A stretch of 64,000 bases of DNA from Halocatena marina (GTDB lineage: Archaea > Halobacteriota > Halobacteria > Halobacteriales > Haloarculaceae): the NCBI RefSeq assembly GCF_023276375.1, contig NZ_JALLPK010000001.1, positions 3,785,391 through 3,849,390 of the forward strand. Reading direction: 5' to 3'. The translations under genes and the position numbers were made by a program. Every line of letters starts with the position of its first letter. Position 1 is the first letter of the stretch. This document shows, piece after piece, positions 53,929 to 62,549 of the stretch. A model generated the notes under the pieces. That model was not told the origin of the DNA and searched no databases. It worked only from the letters and a program-made list of their open reading frames with translations.

Positions 53929-54092
53929 GAGAGATCCGGAACGAGCGGATCGATGCTGTACCGTTCGTCTGCTGGAAGCACTTCAGGCCCGGTCGCCCGT
54001 TTCTTGAGAACACCACCATCCGGCCGAATGAGGGACTGTGGCATCACCGGAACCAACGGTTCGATTTCGTCTGTCGGACGGTCGTCGATCAT
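53925..54092 (-). CDS. Fifty-five-residue protein convergent with cbiZ
   Basis: A complete 55-codon frame on the minus strand, starting MIDDRPTDEIEPLVPVMPQS and ending IDPLVPDLS, with a stop that overlaps the cbiZ stop region by a few bases. The composition is acidic and Pro-rich, with two matching EPLVP and DPLVP motifs near the ends, which looks like a selected halophile protein rather than chance. No family recognised. It may be part of the cobamide locus or independent. Confidence 0.5.
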   Translation of the reverse strand: MIDDRPTDEIEPLVPVMPQSLIRPDGGVLKKRATGPEVLPADERYSIDPLVPDLS

Positions 54093-54103
54093 GGCTGCAC
54101 TAC

Positions 54104-54145
54104 TTCATTCATCATGGACATTCATAAAACTTCATGGTCTTTCAT
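54104..54145. repeat. Phased TTCAT repeats
   Basis: TTCAT occurs at 54104, 54108, 54121, 54131 and 54141, the last three exactly ten bases apart, followed by TTAAT at 54151. The cluster sits just upstream of the 55-residue gene (minus strand) and about 115 bp before the gene at 54260. Helically phased short repeats are typical of cooperative protein binding or of curved DNA. Confidence 0.55.
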
Positions 54146-54259
54146 GCCCTTTAATGATATAGAGTGTATACTTACATACCAATCATACACTGAGCACGTT
54201 TCATTACTTAGCATTCTCATCACCGATAAATATATTCATCATCAACTGAAGGTTATTCT

Positions 54260-55096
54260 ATGCGCATTCAGTCAGTACTCGATACTATACGACAACCAGA
54301 GTATACCGGTGATAACCGGTGTATCCCCTGCACAGTCGTCAACCTCGCCATCACGGTCGTCATCTGCGTCGTTCTCGCTGTATGGATGTGGCCAGTAGCC
54401 ATCGGGTTCGCTGTTATTGCGCTTGCGAGCATCGCGCTGCGTGGGTATCTCGTCCCAGGAACGCCAACGCTGACCAAGCGATACCTTCCGGATCGAGTGC
54501 TCGCAGTGTTCGATAAAGGCCCAACGCAGACGACCGCTGTGGATCCCGACGAGACAGCCGCAGTCGACGCCGAGCAGATCCTCCTCAAATCTGATGCCGT
54601 CGAACCCTGCGAAGACATCGACGATATCTGTCTCACGCCCTCGTTCCGCAAAGCGTGGTACGACCGGATGGATACGATCGTCGAAACGGAGACAGAGCGA
54701 GAAGCGCTTGCGGAGTCACTCGACACAGAGGGTGAAATCGAGTTCGTCGACCACGGCGAGGCGTTCGCCGCGCACATCGACGGCCGCTCTGTCGGCCAGT
54801 GGGAATCACGCGCCGCATTCATCGCGGACCTCGCCGCTGCGCGTGAACTGTCAAACTGGATCGACGCGTGGGAAACGCTCGATGTGACCGAACAAGGAAC
54901 CGTCATCCGCGGTCTTCGGGTGTTCGTCGAGACGTGCCCGAGCTGTGACGGGCCGGTCGTTCCCTCACAGGAAACTGTCGAATCGTGCTGTCGAGAGCAC
55001 ACCGTCGTTGCCATCGCGTGTGAAAGCTGTGATGCGCGCATCTTCGAGTCGACGGTTGATCCTGCTGTCGAGATCGGACAGCCAGAAGCAGTGTAG
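54260..55096 (+). CDS. Membrane-anchored protein with C-terminal zinc ribbon
   Basis: A 278-residue protein. Two membrane helices lie near the N-terminus (about 25-60), followed by a cytoplasmic acidic helical region. At the C-terminus a zinc-ribbon-like domain has CPSCDGPVVP and then CCREHTVVAIACESCDARIFE, cited as CCREHT and ACESCDARI, giving two CxxC pairs. Such proteins are frequent in haloarchaea; no function is established to my knowledge. It has its own upstream region between the cob operon and cbiA. Confidence 0.65.
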   Translation: MRIQSVLDTIRQPEYTGDNRCIPCTVVNLAITVVICVVLAVWMWPVAIGFAVIALASIALRGYLVPGTPTLTKRYLPDRVLAVFDKGPTQTTAVDPDETAAVDAEQILLKSDAVEPCEDIDDICLTPSFRKAWYDRMDTIVETETEREALAESLDTEGEIEFVDHGEAFAAHIDGRSVGQWESRAAFIADLAAARELSNWIDAWETLDVTEQGTVIRGLRVFVETCPSCDGPVVPSQETVESCCREHTVVAIACESCDARIFESTVDPAVEIGQPEAV

Positions 55097-55146
55097 CTCA
55101 CGACGTCTGTACAGCACGCTTTGGCTGCGCTACCGATGTCTCGTTG

Positions 55147-55959
55147 CTATCCTCGTTCGTCGACGAGTTCGTATCCGATCCCGTTTTCACGGAGCCGTTC
55201 GGTGTGATTAGAGAGTCTGTTTTCGGTAACGAGTAGCAAGACTGAGATTCCTCTTGCGGAGGCTTCGGGAACAGCACTCGCGGTGCCAAATCGGAGATCG
55301 GGAGTGATACCGGCGCTCTGGGCAGTCGCAAGGGCTTCAGTGCCAGCAACGGCAACGTAGTCGTGATCTGATGCGAGTGTGGTGGTCGTTTCGCGCTCGA
55401 CGGAGCGACTCCCTCCGTTACGGATCTCAGGAACGACGAGTATCGTTACCGCACCGATCTCATACTCATGGAGTCCTTCGAAATCCGTCACTCCAACGTC
55501 TTGCCCTTCGTTCGCATCAGTGATGGCGATAGCAGTCACACTCCCCGAGCCGTTCGGCGTCGCACAGAGCGTCCCGTCGATCATCGAGAGTGTGACCGAC
55601 TCGTTTGCTGCGATGTCGTCAGTCGCGATTGCTGTCTCGGTCTCGACGTGACCGATGATCTCTTCGGCGACAAACCGCGCGAAATCTCGGAGATCATCAG
55701 TTCGGGAAATCAGCCAATCAACGCCCTCTTTGGTCACCGTATACCGTCCCCGACCTTGTGTCTCAACGTAGCCTTCGTCTGTGAGCTCCTGTACGTATTC
55801 GCTCACAGCTTGTGCAGTGATACCGACGGTATCAGCAATCTCCTGTTGGCTCACTGCGGGCTGTCTGTCGGCGATGGCAACGAGTATCTGATAGCGCGAG
55901 GCATCGCGTTTGCTCTTAAGCACCCGCAGATCACGCTCTCCAGCCCCATTCGTTGACAT
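55147..55959 (-). CDS. Winged-helix (MarR/DUF7839-like) regulator
   Basis: A 270-residue regulator starting MSTNGAGERDLRVLKSKRD. The N-terminal winged helix is clear: SQQEIADTVGITAQAVSEYVQEL and DEGYVETQGRGRYTVTKEGVDWL. The remaining 190 residues form a beta-rich domain with a region resembling a ligand- or nucleotide-sensing fold (ATAQSAGITPDLRFGT). It is divergent from the cbiA-type gene at 56075. A palindrome at 55973-55984 lies just before its start and suggests autoregulation; control of cbiA is possible. Confidence 0.75.
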   Translation of the reverse strand: MSTNGAGERDLRVLKSKRDASRYQILVAIADRQPAVSQQEIADTVGITAQAVSEYVQELTDEGYVETQGRGRYTVTKEGVDWLISRTDDLRDFARFVAEEIIGHVETETAIATDDIAANESVTLSMIDGTLCATPNGSGSVTAIAITDANEGQDVGVTDFEGLHEYEIGAVTILVVPEIRNGGSRSVERETTTTLASDHDYVAVAGTEALATAQSAGITPDLRFGTASAVPEASARGISVLLLVTENRLSNHTERLRENGIGYELVDERG

Positions 55960-55972
55960 AGAACACGGTTAT

Positions 55973-55984
55973 CAACCACGGTTG
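55973..55984. promoter_or_regulatory. Candidate operator of the winged-helix regulator
   Basis: CAACC-AC-GGTTG is an inverted repeat whose inner edge is 13 bases before the regulator's ATG (55959, minus strand). A third half site, GGTT at 55968-55971, adjoins it. A possible TATA (GATAAGC, minus strand, about 55990-55998) lies on the far side, so a bound dimer would sit between the TATA and the start. Confidence 0.45.
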
Positions 55985-56074
55985 AAGTAGCTTATCGAGT
56001 ATGATCGAGTGAGAGGCCATCCTTTGAGGGTGTGCATCGAGTAGTTGTTCTATGCACACAAAACGGTGGTTCTC

Positions 56075-57409
56075 GTGCGTGGGCTAGTTATCGCCGGAAC
56101 GCATTCGGGTGTCGGGAAAACGGTTGCAACGCTTGCGGTCTGCCGTGCGCTTGGAACGACCCGAGTGGCCAAAGCTGGGCCGGACTTCATCGACCCGAGT
56201 CACCACACAGCCGTGACGGGTGATCCATCACGAACCCTCGATCCGTGGCTCTGTGGTGTCGAGGGGACCCGCCGGAACTACTACCGAGGAGCGAAAGAGA
56301 ACGGAGCTGGCGAGTGCTGCGTCATCGAGGGGATGATGGGTCTGTACGACGGGACGGTAAGCACAGCACGCGTCGCGGAAGTGCTCGATGTCCCCGTTAT
56401 ACTCGTCGTTGACGCGAGTGCTGGCATGGAGAGCGTTGCGGCGAGTGCACTCGGCTTTCGACGATACGCCGAACACGCCGGACGGGCTATCGATGTTGTT
56501 GGTATTATTGCCCAGCGAACACACGGTGGCCGTCACGAGCGCGGTATCCGCGATGCGCTCCCGGATTCACTCGCGTACTTCGGTCGGATCCCGCCCCGCG
56601 AGGATCTCGAAATCCCCTCGCGCCATCTCGGGCTTCATATGGGCCAAGAAGCACCGCTCTCTGAGGACGCGCTCGATGCGACAGCAGCGCACATCGATGC
56701 CGACCGATTGCGGTCGGTTGCACGCGCGCCGCCCTCTCCGACCGCCGATGAACGCGAACACAATAGAGCGCCTACAGGAGCACGCGATAAGCGAACGGAA
56801 CCACGCATCGCCGTCGCGCGTGACGATGCGTTCTGTTTCGTCTATCCGGCGGTTCGTGAGTGCCTCCGCGAACAAGCGACGGTAATTCCCTTTGCTCCAA
56901 CAGCTGGCGACGATCTCCCTGCGTGTGATGGTGTCTACCTTCCGGGCGGGTATCCTGAGAAACACGCCACAGCACTGGCTGCGAGTCCAGCGCTCGATAC
57001 GATTCGTGAGCGTGCAACCGACGGGCTCCCCGTGTTCGGTGAATGTGGTGGGCTGATGGCACTCTCAGAATCACTGACAGTCGACGGCGAAACGCACGCA
57101 ATGGCGGGTGTGCTCCCCGCCGAAATAACGCTGTGCGATCAGTATCAAGCGCTCGATTACGTCGAGCTAGAAGCGACGCGCGAGACGCTCACTGCCCGTG
57201 TGGGAGAGACGTTCCGAGGTCACGAGTTCCATTACTCTCGGGCCGACGTGGCGAACGACGCGCGGTTCGCCTTCGACGTTCGCCGTGGAACAGGAATCGA
57301 CGACGCACACGATGGACTGACCGAGTACCAGACACTCGGCACGTACTGTCACGTTCACGCCGAATGCGGAGCGTTCGATCAGTTCGTGAAAACAGTCGGT
57401 GACACGTAA
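56075..57409 (+). CDS. cbiA: Cobyrinate a,c-diamide synthase
   Basis: About 444 residues. The N-terminal ATP-dependent amide ligase domain has Walker A GTHSGVGKT and later VIEGMMGLYDG. The C-terminal class I glutaminase-like domain has GVYLPGGYPE and the nucleophile motif GECGG, with HEFHYSRAD near the end. The enzyme amidates cobyrinate a- and c-side chains in corrin synthesis. The start is taken as the GTG at 56075 (MRGLVIAGTHSGVGKT); the open frame from a TTG at 56045 has no family similarity. It is 2.1 kb from the cob operon, with unrelated genes between. Confidence 0.9.
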   Translation: MRGLVIAGTHSGVGKTVATLAVCRALGTTRVAKAGPDFIDPSHHTAVTGDPSRTLDPWLCGVEGTRRNYYRGAKENGAGECCVIEGMMGLYDGTVSTARVAEVLDVPVILVVDASAGMESVAASALGFRRYAEHAGRAIDVVGIIAQRTHGGRHERGIRDALPDSLAYFGRIPPREDLEIPSRHLGLHMGQEAPLSEDALDATAAHIDADRLRSVARAPPSPTADEREHNRAPTGARDKRTEPRIAVARDDAFCFVYPAVRECLREQATVIPFAPTAGDDLPACDGVYLPGGYPEKHATALAASPALDTIRERATDGLPVFGECGGLMALSESLTVDGETHAMAGVLPAEITLCDQYQALDYVELEATRETLTARVGETFRGHEFHYSRADVANDARFAFDVRRGTGIDDAHDGLTEYQTLGTYCHVHAECGAFDQFVKTVGDT

Positions 57410-57531
57410 CACGAGAATCGAAGACAGTGGCCGTGTTATAACTACATCATGTCACAAGTCGGTTACTGGCGATACCGATATTCGATCATCTCGACGGAGA
57501 TGGTATAGTGATGCGTGTGTAATCGTCTCTG

Positions 57532-58287
57532 ATGGATCCCCATCGATACCTAGCTCGGATCGGGGTTTCTCTCGATCCAGAGAAGCCTCGTGATCTCGAT
57601 CTCTTACAGGAACTCCAGCGAGCACATCTCCGCACTGTTCCATTCGAGACACTCGATATCGCCCGGAATGAGCCGATTGTTCTCGATCTTTCCTCTTTGT
57701 ACGCGAAGATCATCGATCGAGAACGTGGCGGCTTCTGCTACGAACTCAATTCGCTGTTCGGCTGGCTCCTCCGACAACTCGGGTACGACGTGCGCATCGT
57801 CGAAGGACGTGTCCGAGACGATACCGAGGCGTTCGGTCCACCGTTCGATCACATGGCCCTTCTCGTCGATCTCAAGAGACGCTATCTGGTCGACGTCGGG
57901 TTCGGTGATTTCTGTCGTCGTCCACTGCCCATGGCGGGCGATTCGCTGTCTGATGTGAGCGGGACCTACAGAATTACTCCTGCTGACGATCCCGGTCACT
58001 ATTTCACACAGGAACAGACCGACAGCGAATGGACGCCGAGCTACCGGTTCACAACCGAGGAACGAGTGCTCGCTGATTTCATCGAGATGTGTGAGTATCA
58101 GCAAACTGCTGAAGAATCGGCTTTTATCGGCCGAACTGTTTGCACAATTGCAACCGGTTCGGGGCGGGTTACGCTCTCTGATGATACTCTAATTGTCACT
58201 GAAAACGGTGGAAAGCGGAGTGAAACCGTCAGTTCACAACAAAAACGGGCACGAGTTCTCGACGACTGCTTCGGTATCTCACTCTGA
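57532..58287 (+). CDS. Arylamine N-acetyltransferase
   Basis: A 251-residue NAT-family enzyme that transfers acetyl from acetyl-CoA to aromatic amines or related acceptors through a Cys-His-Asp triad: Cys69 in RGGFCYELNSLF, His107 in PFDHMALLV and Asp121 in YLVDVGFGD. The protein is slightly shorter than bacterial NATs but complete. NATs are uncommon in archaea, which makes bacterial origin plausible. Monocistronic between cbiA and the glycerol kinase locus. Confidence 0.9.
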   Translation: MDPHRYLARIGVSLDPEKPRDLDLLQELQRAHLRTVPFETLDIARNEPIVLDLSSLYAKIIDRERGGFCYELNSLFGWLLRQLGYDVRIVEGRVRDDTEAFGPPFDHMALLVDLKRRYLVDVGFGDFCRRPLPMAGDSLSDVSGTYRITPADDPGHYFTQEQTDSEWTPSYRFTTEERVLADFIEMCEYQQTAEESAFIGRTVCTIATGSGRVTLSDDTLIVTENGGKRSETVSSQQKRARVLDDCFGISL

Positions 58288-58473
58288 ATCTTGGTCAACG
58301 TATCCATCTCACGTACTCACACTCGAATCCATGAGACGATCTCTTCGTATCGACTAGTTCCTGACTCCTGAAGTAATTCGGCAGGAATTTCGAATGCAAG
58401 CGCTTCTCGTCACGATGATTTACCGTCTTCTGTCACTGATTTCATCATAGATGGAAATGTAATGACCAGTAGA

Positions 58474-58481
58474 TTTATAAT
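58474..58481 (+). promoter_or_regulatory. TATA box of the glycerol kinase gene
   Basis: TTTATAAT, 85 bp before the glpK ATG. A transcript starting 25-30 bp downstream would begin inside the inverted repeat at 58493-58527 and carry a leader of about 60 nt. Confidence 0.5.
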
Positions 58482-58492
58482 GGTCTAATCAA

Positions 58493-58527
58493 TTGTTTAC
58501 CACTGGATTGGCACCATGGGTAAACAA
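58493..58527. promoter_or_regulatory. Inverted repeat at the glpK promoter
   Basis: TTGTTTACC (58493-58501) is matched by its exact reverse complement GGTAAACAA (58519-58527), with a 17-bp spacer. It starts 11 bp downstream of the TATA box and spans the expected transcription start. It is a good candidate for a repressor operator (a GlpR-like regulator is known in haloarchaea) or for a leader hairpin. Confidence 0.55.
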
Positions 58528-58565
58528 GCGAGCCGTGGAACCCAATAGATCTGGAGTGAGACATC

Positions 58566-60107
58566 ATGTCATCAGACACATACGTCGGCGCTATCGATCA
58601 AGGGACGACAGGAACGCGATTTATGGTTTTCGACCACGCGGGGAGGGTCATCACCAGTGCGTACGAAAAACACGAACAGCACTATCCGGAGCCGGGATGG
58701 GTCGAACACGACCCGATAGAAATCTGGCAGAAGACACAGGCTGTCATCACCACAGCGTTGGATGAAGCCGACGTAGATGCAACTCAGCTCGAAGCAATCG
58801 GGGTGACAAATCAGCGCGAGACGACAGTGCTCTGGGACCGTGACACGGGAGCACCAATCCACAACGCTATTGTCTGGCAGGATCGACGGACGACGGACCG
58901 GATCGAAGAACTTGCCGAGGCAGGCACAGTCGAGGAGATTCGGGACAAGACCGGTCTCGAAGCCGATGCGTACTTTTCAGCCACAAAAGCCGAGTGGCTG
59001 CTCGACAACGCCGACCCGATCAAGACACAGCGAGCACGACCAGCTGACCTCCGTGAACGTGCCGAAGACGGCGAAATACTGTTCGGAACGATTGACTCGT
59101 GGCTCATCTACAACCTCACAGGAAACCACATCACCGAGGTCACGAACGCGTCCCGGACTATGCTGTATAACATCCACGATCTCGATTGGGACGACGATCT
59201 CTTATCGGAGTTCGACGTTCCACGTGAGATGCTCCCCGAAGTCCGACCATCGAGCGACGATGAGTACTACGGACACACCAATTCCGACGGTTTCCTCGGG
59301 GCAGAAATTCCGGTCGCGGGCGCGTTCGGCGATCAGCAGGCGGCGCTGTTCGGCCAGACGTGCTTTGACGCTGGCGATGCGAAGAACACCTACGGTACCG
59401 GATCGTTCTTCCTCGCAAACACTGGAGAAGAGGCCGTCGAAAGCGATCACGGTCTGCTGACGACCATCGGTTTTCAGCGATCTGGCGAACCAGTCCAGTA
59501 CGCACTCGAAGGCTCTATCTTCATCACTGGTGCGGCGATCGAATGGCTGGAAGATGTCGATCTGATCGAGGATGCACTCGTCTCCGAGGAAGTCGCTCGA
59601 AGCGTCGATTCCACAGACGGGGTGTATTTCGTTCCCGCATTCACTGGACTTGGCGCACCCCACTGGGATGGACGTGCGCGAGGAACGATCGTCGGAATGA
59701 CTCGTGGCACCCGCCGTGCGCACATCGTCCGCGCAGCAATCGAATCCATCGCCTTCCAGACGCGGGATGTCGCCGAGGCAATGGAAGCCGATGCGGATAT
59801 GGAGATCAGTCGGTTGAAAGTCGATGGTGGTGCGGTGAAGAACAACTTCCTCTGTCAACAACAAGCTGACATCATCGATGCGAACATCGTCCGTCCTGAG
59901 GTGGATGAGACGACTGCGCTCGGTTCTGCATACGCTGCTGGACTCGCTGTTGGATACTGGAATAATCTCGAAGAACTCCGGGACAACTGGCAGGTCGACC
60001 GGGAGTTCACTCCAGAGATGAACACCGACGAAGTCGACGCGAAGTACGACCGGTGGAGTGACGCCGTTGAACGGTCGCTCGATTGGGCCCGCGAGGAGGG
60101 CGAATAA
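58566..60107 (+). CDS. glpK: Glycerol kinase
   Basis: A 513-residue FGGY-family kinase that phosphorylates glycerol to sn-glycerol 3-phosphate. The N-terminus AIDQGTTGTRFMVFDHAG holds the ATP-phosphate loop. VTNQRETTVLWDRDTG and IVWQDRRT are the substrate-binding segments, GALGDQQAALFGQ-type AGAFGDQQAALFGQ carries the catalytic Asp, and LKVDGGAVKNNFLCQ is the ATP-site signature. Length is normal. Glycerol, released by Dunaliella, is a main carbon source for many haloarchaea. The next gene starts three bases downstream. Confidence 0.96.
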   Translation: MSSDTYVGAIDQGTTGTRFMVFDHAGRVITSAYEKHEQHYPEPGWVEHDPIEIWQKTQAVITTALDEADVDATQLEAIGVTNQRETTVLWDRDTGAPIHNAIVWQDRRTTDRIEELAEAGTVEEIRDKTGLEADAYFSATKAEWLLDNADPIKTQRARPADLRERAEDGEILFGTIDSWLIYNLTGNHITEVTNASRTMLYNIHDLDWDDDLLSEFDVPREMLPEVRPSSDDEYYGHTNSDGFLGAEIPVAGAFGDQQAALFGQTCFDAGDAKNTYGTGSFFLANTGEEAVESDHGLLTTIGFQRSGEPVQYALEGSIFITGAAIEWLEDVDLIEDALVSEEVARSVDSTDGVYFVPAFTGLGAPHWDGRARGTIVGMTRGTRRAHIVRAAIESIAFQTRDVAEAMEADADMEISRLKVDGGAVKNNFLCQQQADIIDANIVRPEVDETTALGSAYAAGLAVGYWNNLEELRDNWQVDREFTPEMNTDEVDAKYDRWSDAVERSLDWAREEGE

Positions 60108-60109
60108 AA

Positions 60110-61282
60110 ATGGGGGTTGATATGGTTATCGAAGCACTCAGTGATCCTGGGCTTTGGATCGCCGCGTTTGCTGGTGGCGCGTTCGGTGCGGCGCTTGGCG
60201 CACTCCCAGCGTTCATTTTCACTGGCTTCATGGTCATCTTCGGAGAGGCTGCGAATCGGACCGGAGTGTTCCTTTCTTCTAACATTCCCGGTGTCTCTCC
60301 CGACGATATCGCCATCGGTATCACAGGAAGTGTTGCGTTCGGTCCCGTTTTCGGTCCACACGTCTCCTTTGCGGGCGGTGCTGCCGCAGCTGCATACGCC
60401 GCAGAAAAAGGCTACATGGATACCGGATTTGATTACCACGAAGCGAAAAATATCGCTCACGCGCTCGGGACGAAACCAGATGTGCTCGCCGTTGGCGGAC
60501 TGTTCGGCATGTTCGGAATGGTCGTCGGCGAAGTGTCCGGCGGTCTCGGTTTGCCGTGGGACCCAATCGCGTTCGGTGTCGTCATCTCGGCTGTCGCTCA
60601 CAGGCTCGTGTTTGGCTACTCGCTCATCGGTACTGTTCGGGGCAAGAACATCTTCGATATGACACCGTTCGAGCGGGGTGAGATGCACTCAACGGCCGAA
60701 GGCGGCAACATCGTCGCCGACGGAGGTGAGAGCGTAGAGGCGGCCGAAACCGGAACTGAAACTGAAACTGAAACACAGAAGACGAATGGGGACGAGGAGA
60801 CGGTTTCCGACGGAGACACAGCCCCACAACGACTTCTCGTCGAACCGTGGCTTCCCCAACAGTATCGCTGGGCTGGCGTTGCGATGATTGGGCTGGTCGT
60901 CGGTATCCTCGGCGGATATCTGGTCGTTTCGACAGGGAGTGTCTTCCTCGGATTTGGCATCAGTGCCGCGACACTCGTGTTCTTGAACTGTGGTGTCGAG
61001 AATATTCCCGTGACTCACCATATCTCGCTACCAGCATCGACCGCAGCAGCGGCGTTAGCTGGTGGGACCGCATCGATGCCGATGGTTCCGTCGCTGGCAA
61101 TTGCTGCGGTGTTCGGTATCAGCGGAGCGCTCACCGGTGAGATCGTCCAGCGAGTTTTCTACGCTCACGCAGACACCCACTTCGACCCGCCTGCGACAGC
61201 CATCGCCATCAACACGTTCTTCATCGGGATGCTGTTCCTCCTCGGCGTCTTTCCGGGTCCCTCTTGGATTCCGGTTCCGTGA
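60110..61282 (+). CDS. Polytopic membrane protein linked to glycerol kinase (DUF7973-like)
   Basis: A 390-residue membrane protein with about eight or nine helices and many Gly/Ala small-residue motifs (GGAFGAALGALPAF, GGLFGMFGMVVGEV). A soluble acidic linker rich in Glu-Thr repeats (ETGTETETETQ) splits it near residue 215. The start is the ATG at 60110, preceded by GAGGAGGG at 60092-60099, a Shine-Dalgarno-like stretch that is unusual in this mostly leaderless genome. I recall a similar gene after glpK in other haloarchaea, proposed as a glycerol facilitator. It is not an aquaporin-type GlpF (no NPA motifs). Transport role is inference. Confidence 0.72.
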   Translation: MGVDMVIEALSDPGLWIAAFAGGAFGAALGALPAFIFTGFMVIFGEAANRTGVFLSSNIPGVSPDDIAIGITGSVAFGPVFGPHVSFAGGAAAAAYAAEKGYMDTGFDYHEAKNIAHALGTKPDVLAVGGLFGMFGMVVGEVSGGLGLPWDPIAFGVVISAVAHRLVFGYSLIGTVRGKNIFDMTPFERGEMHSTAEGGNIVADGGESVEAAETGTETETETQKTNGDEETVSDGDTAPQRLLVEPWLPQQYRWAGVAMIGLVVGILGGYLVVSTGSVFLGFGISAATLVFLNCGVENIPVTHHISLPASTAAAALAGGTASMPMVPSLAIAAVFGISGALTGEIVQRVFYAHADTHFDPPATAIAINTFFIGMLFLLGVFPGPSWIPVP

Positions 61283-61379
61283 GTGCGGACATGATCTTTT
61301 CGCACAGGTGTAATTTCAGGAAACCAATCTTGTCGTGTATCGTTCGGATATCCACCCCACTCGTCCCTCTGACATCACG

Positions 61380-62549
61380 ATGGATCTGAGATCGCGCATT
61401 CGACGGCGACAGCACTCTGGCAACGACGCACAGCTCATACTCGATTATGACGCTGTCAATCCCGCTGTCCATGTCGAAGAGCCAACAGGTCGTGGTCCTG
61501 TCCTAGAACAGCTGCTCGATTACACTGATCCGATCTTTCACGGTCAGCTTCCTTCTCACGCTTACGTCTGGGGTCCATCTGGTTCGGGAAAATCAGCCGT
61601 CATCACAGCCCTTCTCACGCAGCTCGACAGACTCCTCTGTCGATCCCGGACGGCGATTCACACGACGACGCGTGCTCGACCGGACGGAACGCCGGCGTTC
61701 GTCTACGTCGACGCACGTCGTGCTCGAAGCGACTTCGGCTTGTATCAGACCATCCTCGATAGCGTGCTTGAGGAGTCAGTGCCAGAACACGGCGTCGGGG
61801 TCGATGCGATCAGTTCGTGGCTCAGCGAACATCTCGAACCGCGCGAAAACCGAGTGCTCGTTGCCGTCGATCACGTTGGTGAACCAGACACCTACTCGCT
61901 CTCGGAGCTCGCGGGGACGCTATCTCCGCTGAACGATTCACTCTCGTGGATCGCCGTCGGTCGGTCACCACCGGACGACCTCCCCGAAATACCTCCTGAG
62001 CACATCGAAATCCCTGCCTACGACGACCACGTTCTCGTCGATATTCTGACCGAGCGTGCCTCCGACGGCCTCTCTCAGCGAGCCGTCACGCACGAACAGC
62101 TGCGTCGCATCGTCAGATGGGGTGAGGGTAACGCACACAACGCACTGGCAGCACTGCTCAGCGCAGCGAGCGTCGCAGTCGCTCACAATCGATCTCGTGT
62201 TATCGACGAGGATATTCAGACAGGGATGGACGCTGTTCCGCGCCCCTCGGTATCGCTCGCTCGGGTGCTGTGTCTCTCACAGAATCGTCAGTCCGTGCTG
62301 CGTCAACTCGTCGATCTGGACGACACAGAACGGGCTTCTGTCGACACCACAACAGAGACAATAGCACAAACCTCCGGCGTCAATCTGTCAGAGGCGACGG
62401 TCAAGCGCTTCTTGTACGAACTCGCCGAAACCGGCATTATAGAGCGCGTGACAAACGATACATCTCCGGGCATCGGTCGACCGCCGAGCCGACTCGAACC
62501 TCGATTTCCGACGCTCGTCTTTCGTCAACTGTACGATCTCCCTTCATGA
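61380..62549 (+). CDS. Divergent Orc1/Cdc6-like AAA+ ATPase
   Basis: A 389-residue protein with the Cdc6/Orc1 plan: Walker A WGPSGSGKS (residues 64-72), a Walker B-like VLVAVDHVGE where the usual Asp-Glu is Asp-His, sensor-type segment SWIAVGRSP, lid helices with RIVRWGEGNAHNALAALLSAA, and a C-terminal winged helix (TSGVNLSEATVKRFLYELAETGIIERV, cited as VNLSEATVKRFLYELAE). Loss of the Walker B Glu suggests weak or no ATP hydrolysis. No origin repeats are seen nearby. It may be a paralogue with a regulatory role rather than the main initiator. Start at ATG 61380; the longer frame is less likely. Confidence 0.75.
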   Translation: MDLRSRIRRRQHSGNDAQLILDYDAVNPAVHVEEPTGRGPVLEQLLDYTDPIFHGQLPSHAYVWGPSGSGKSAVITALLTQLDRLLCRSRTAIHTTTRARPDGTPAFVYVDARRARSDFGLYQTILDSVLEESVPEHGVGVDAISSWLSEHLEPRENRVLVAVDHVGEPDTYSLSELAGTLSPLNDSLSWIAVGRSPPDDLPEIPPEHIEIPAYDDHVLVDILTERASDGLSQRAVTHEQLRRIVRWGEGNAHNALAALLSAASVAVAHNRSRVIDEDIQTGMDAVPRPSVSLARVLCLSQNRQSVLRQLVDLDDTERASVDTTTETIAQTSGVNLSEATVKRFLYELAETGIIERVTNDTSPGIGRPPSRLEPRFPTLVFRQLYDLPS

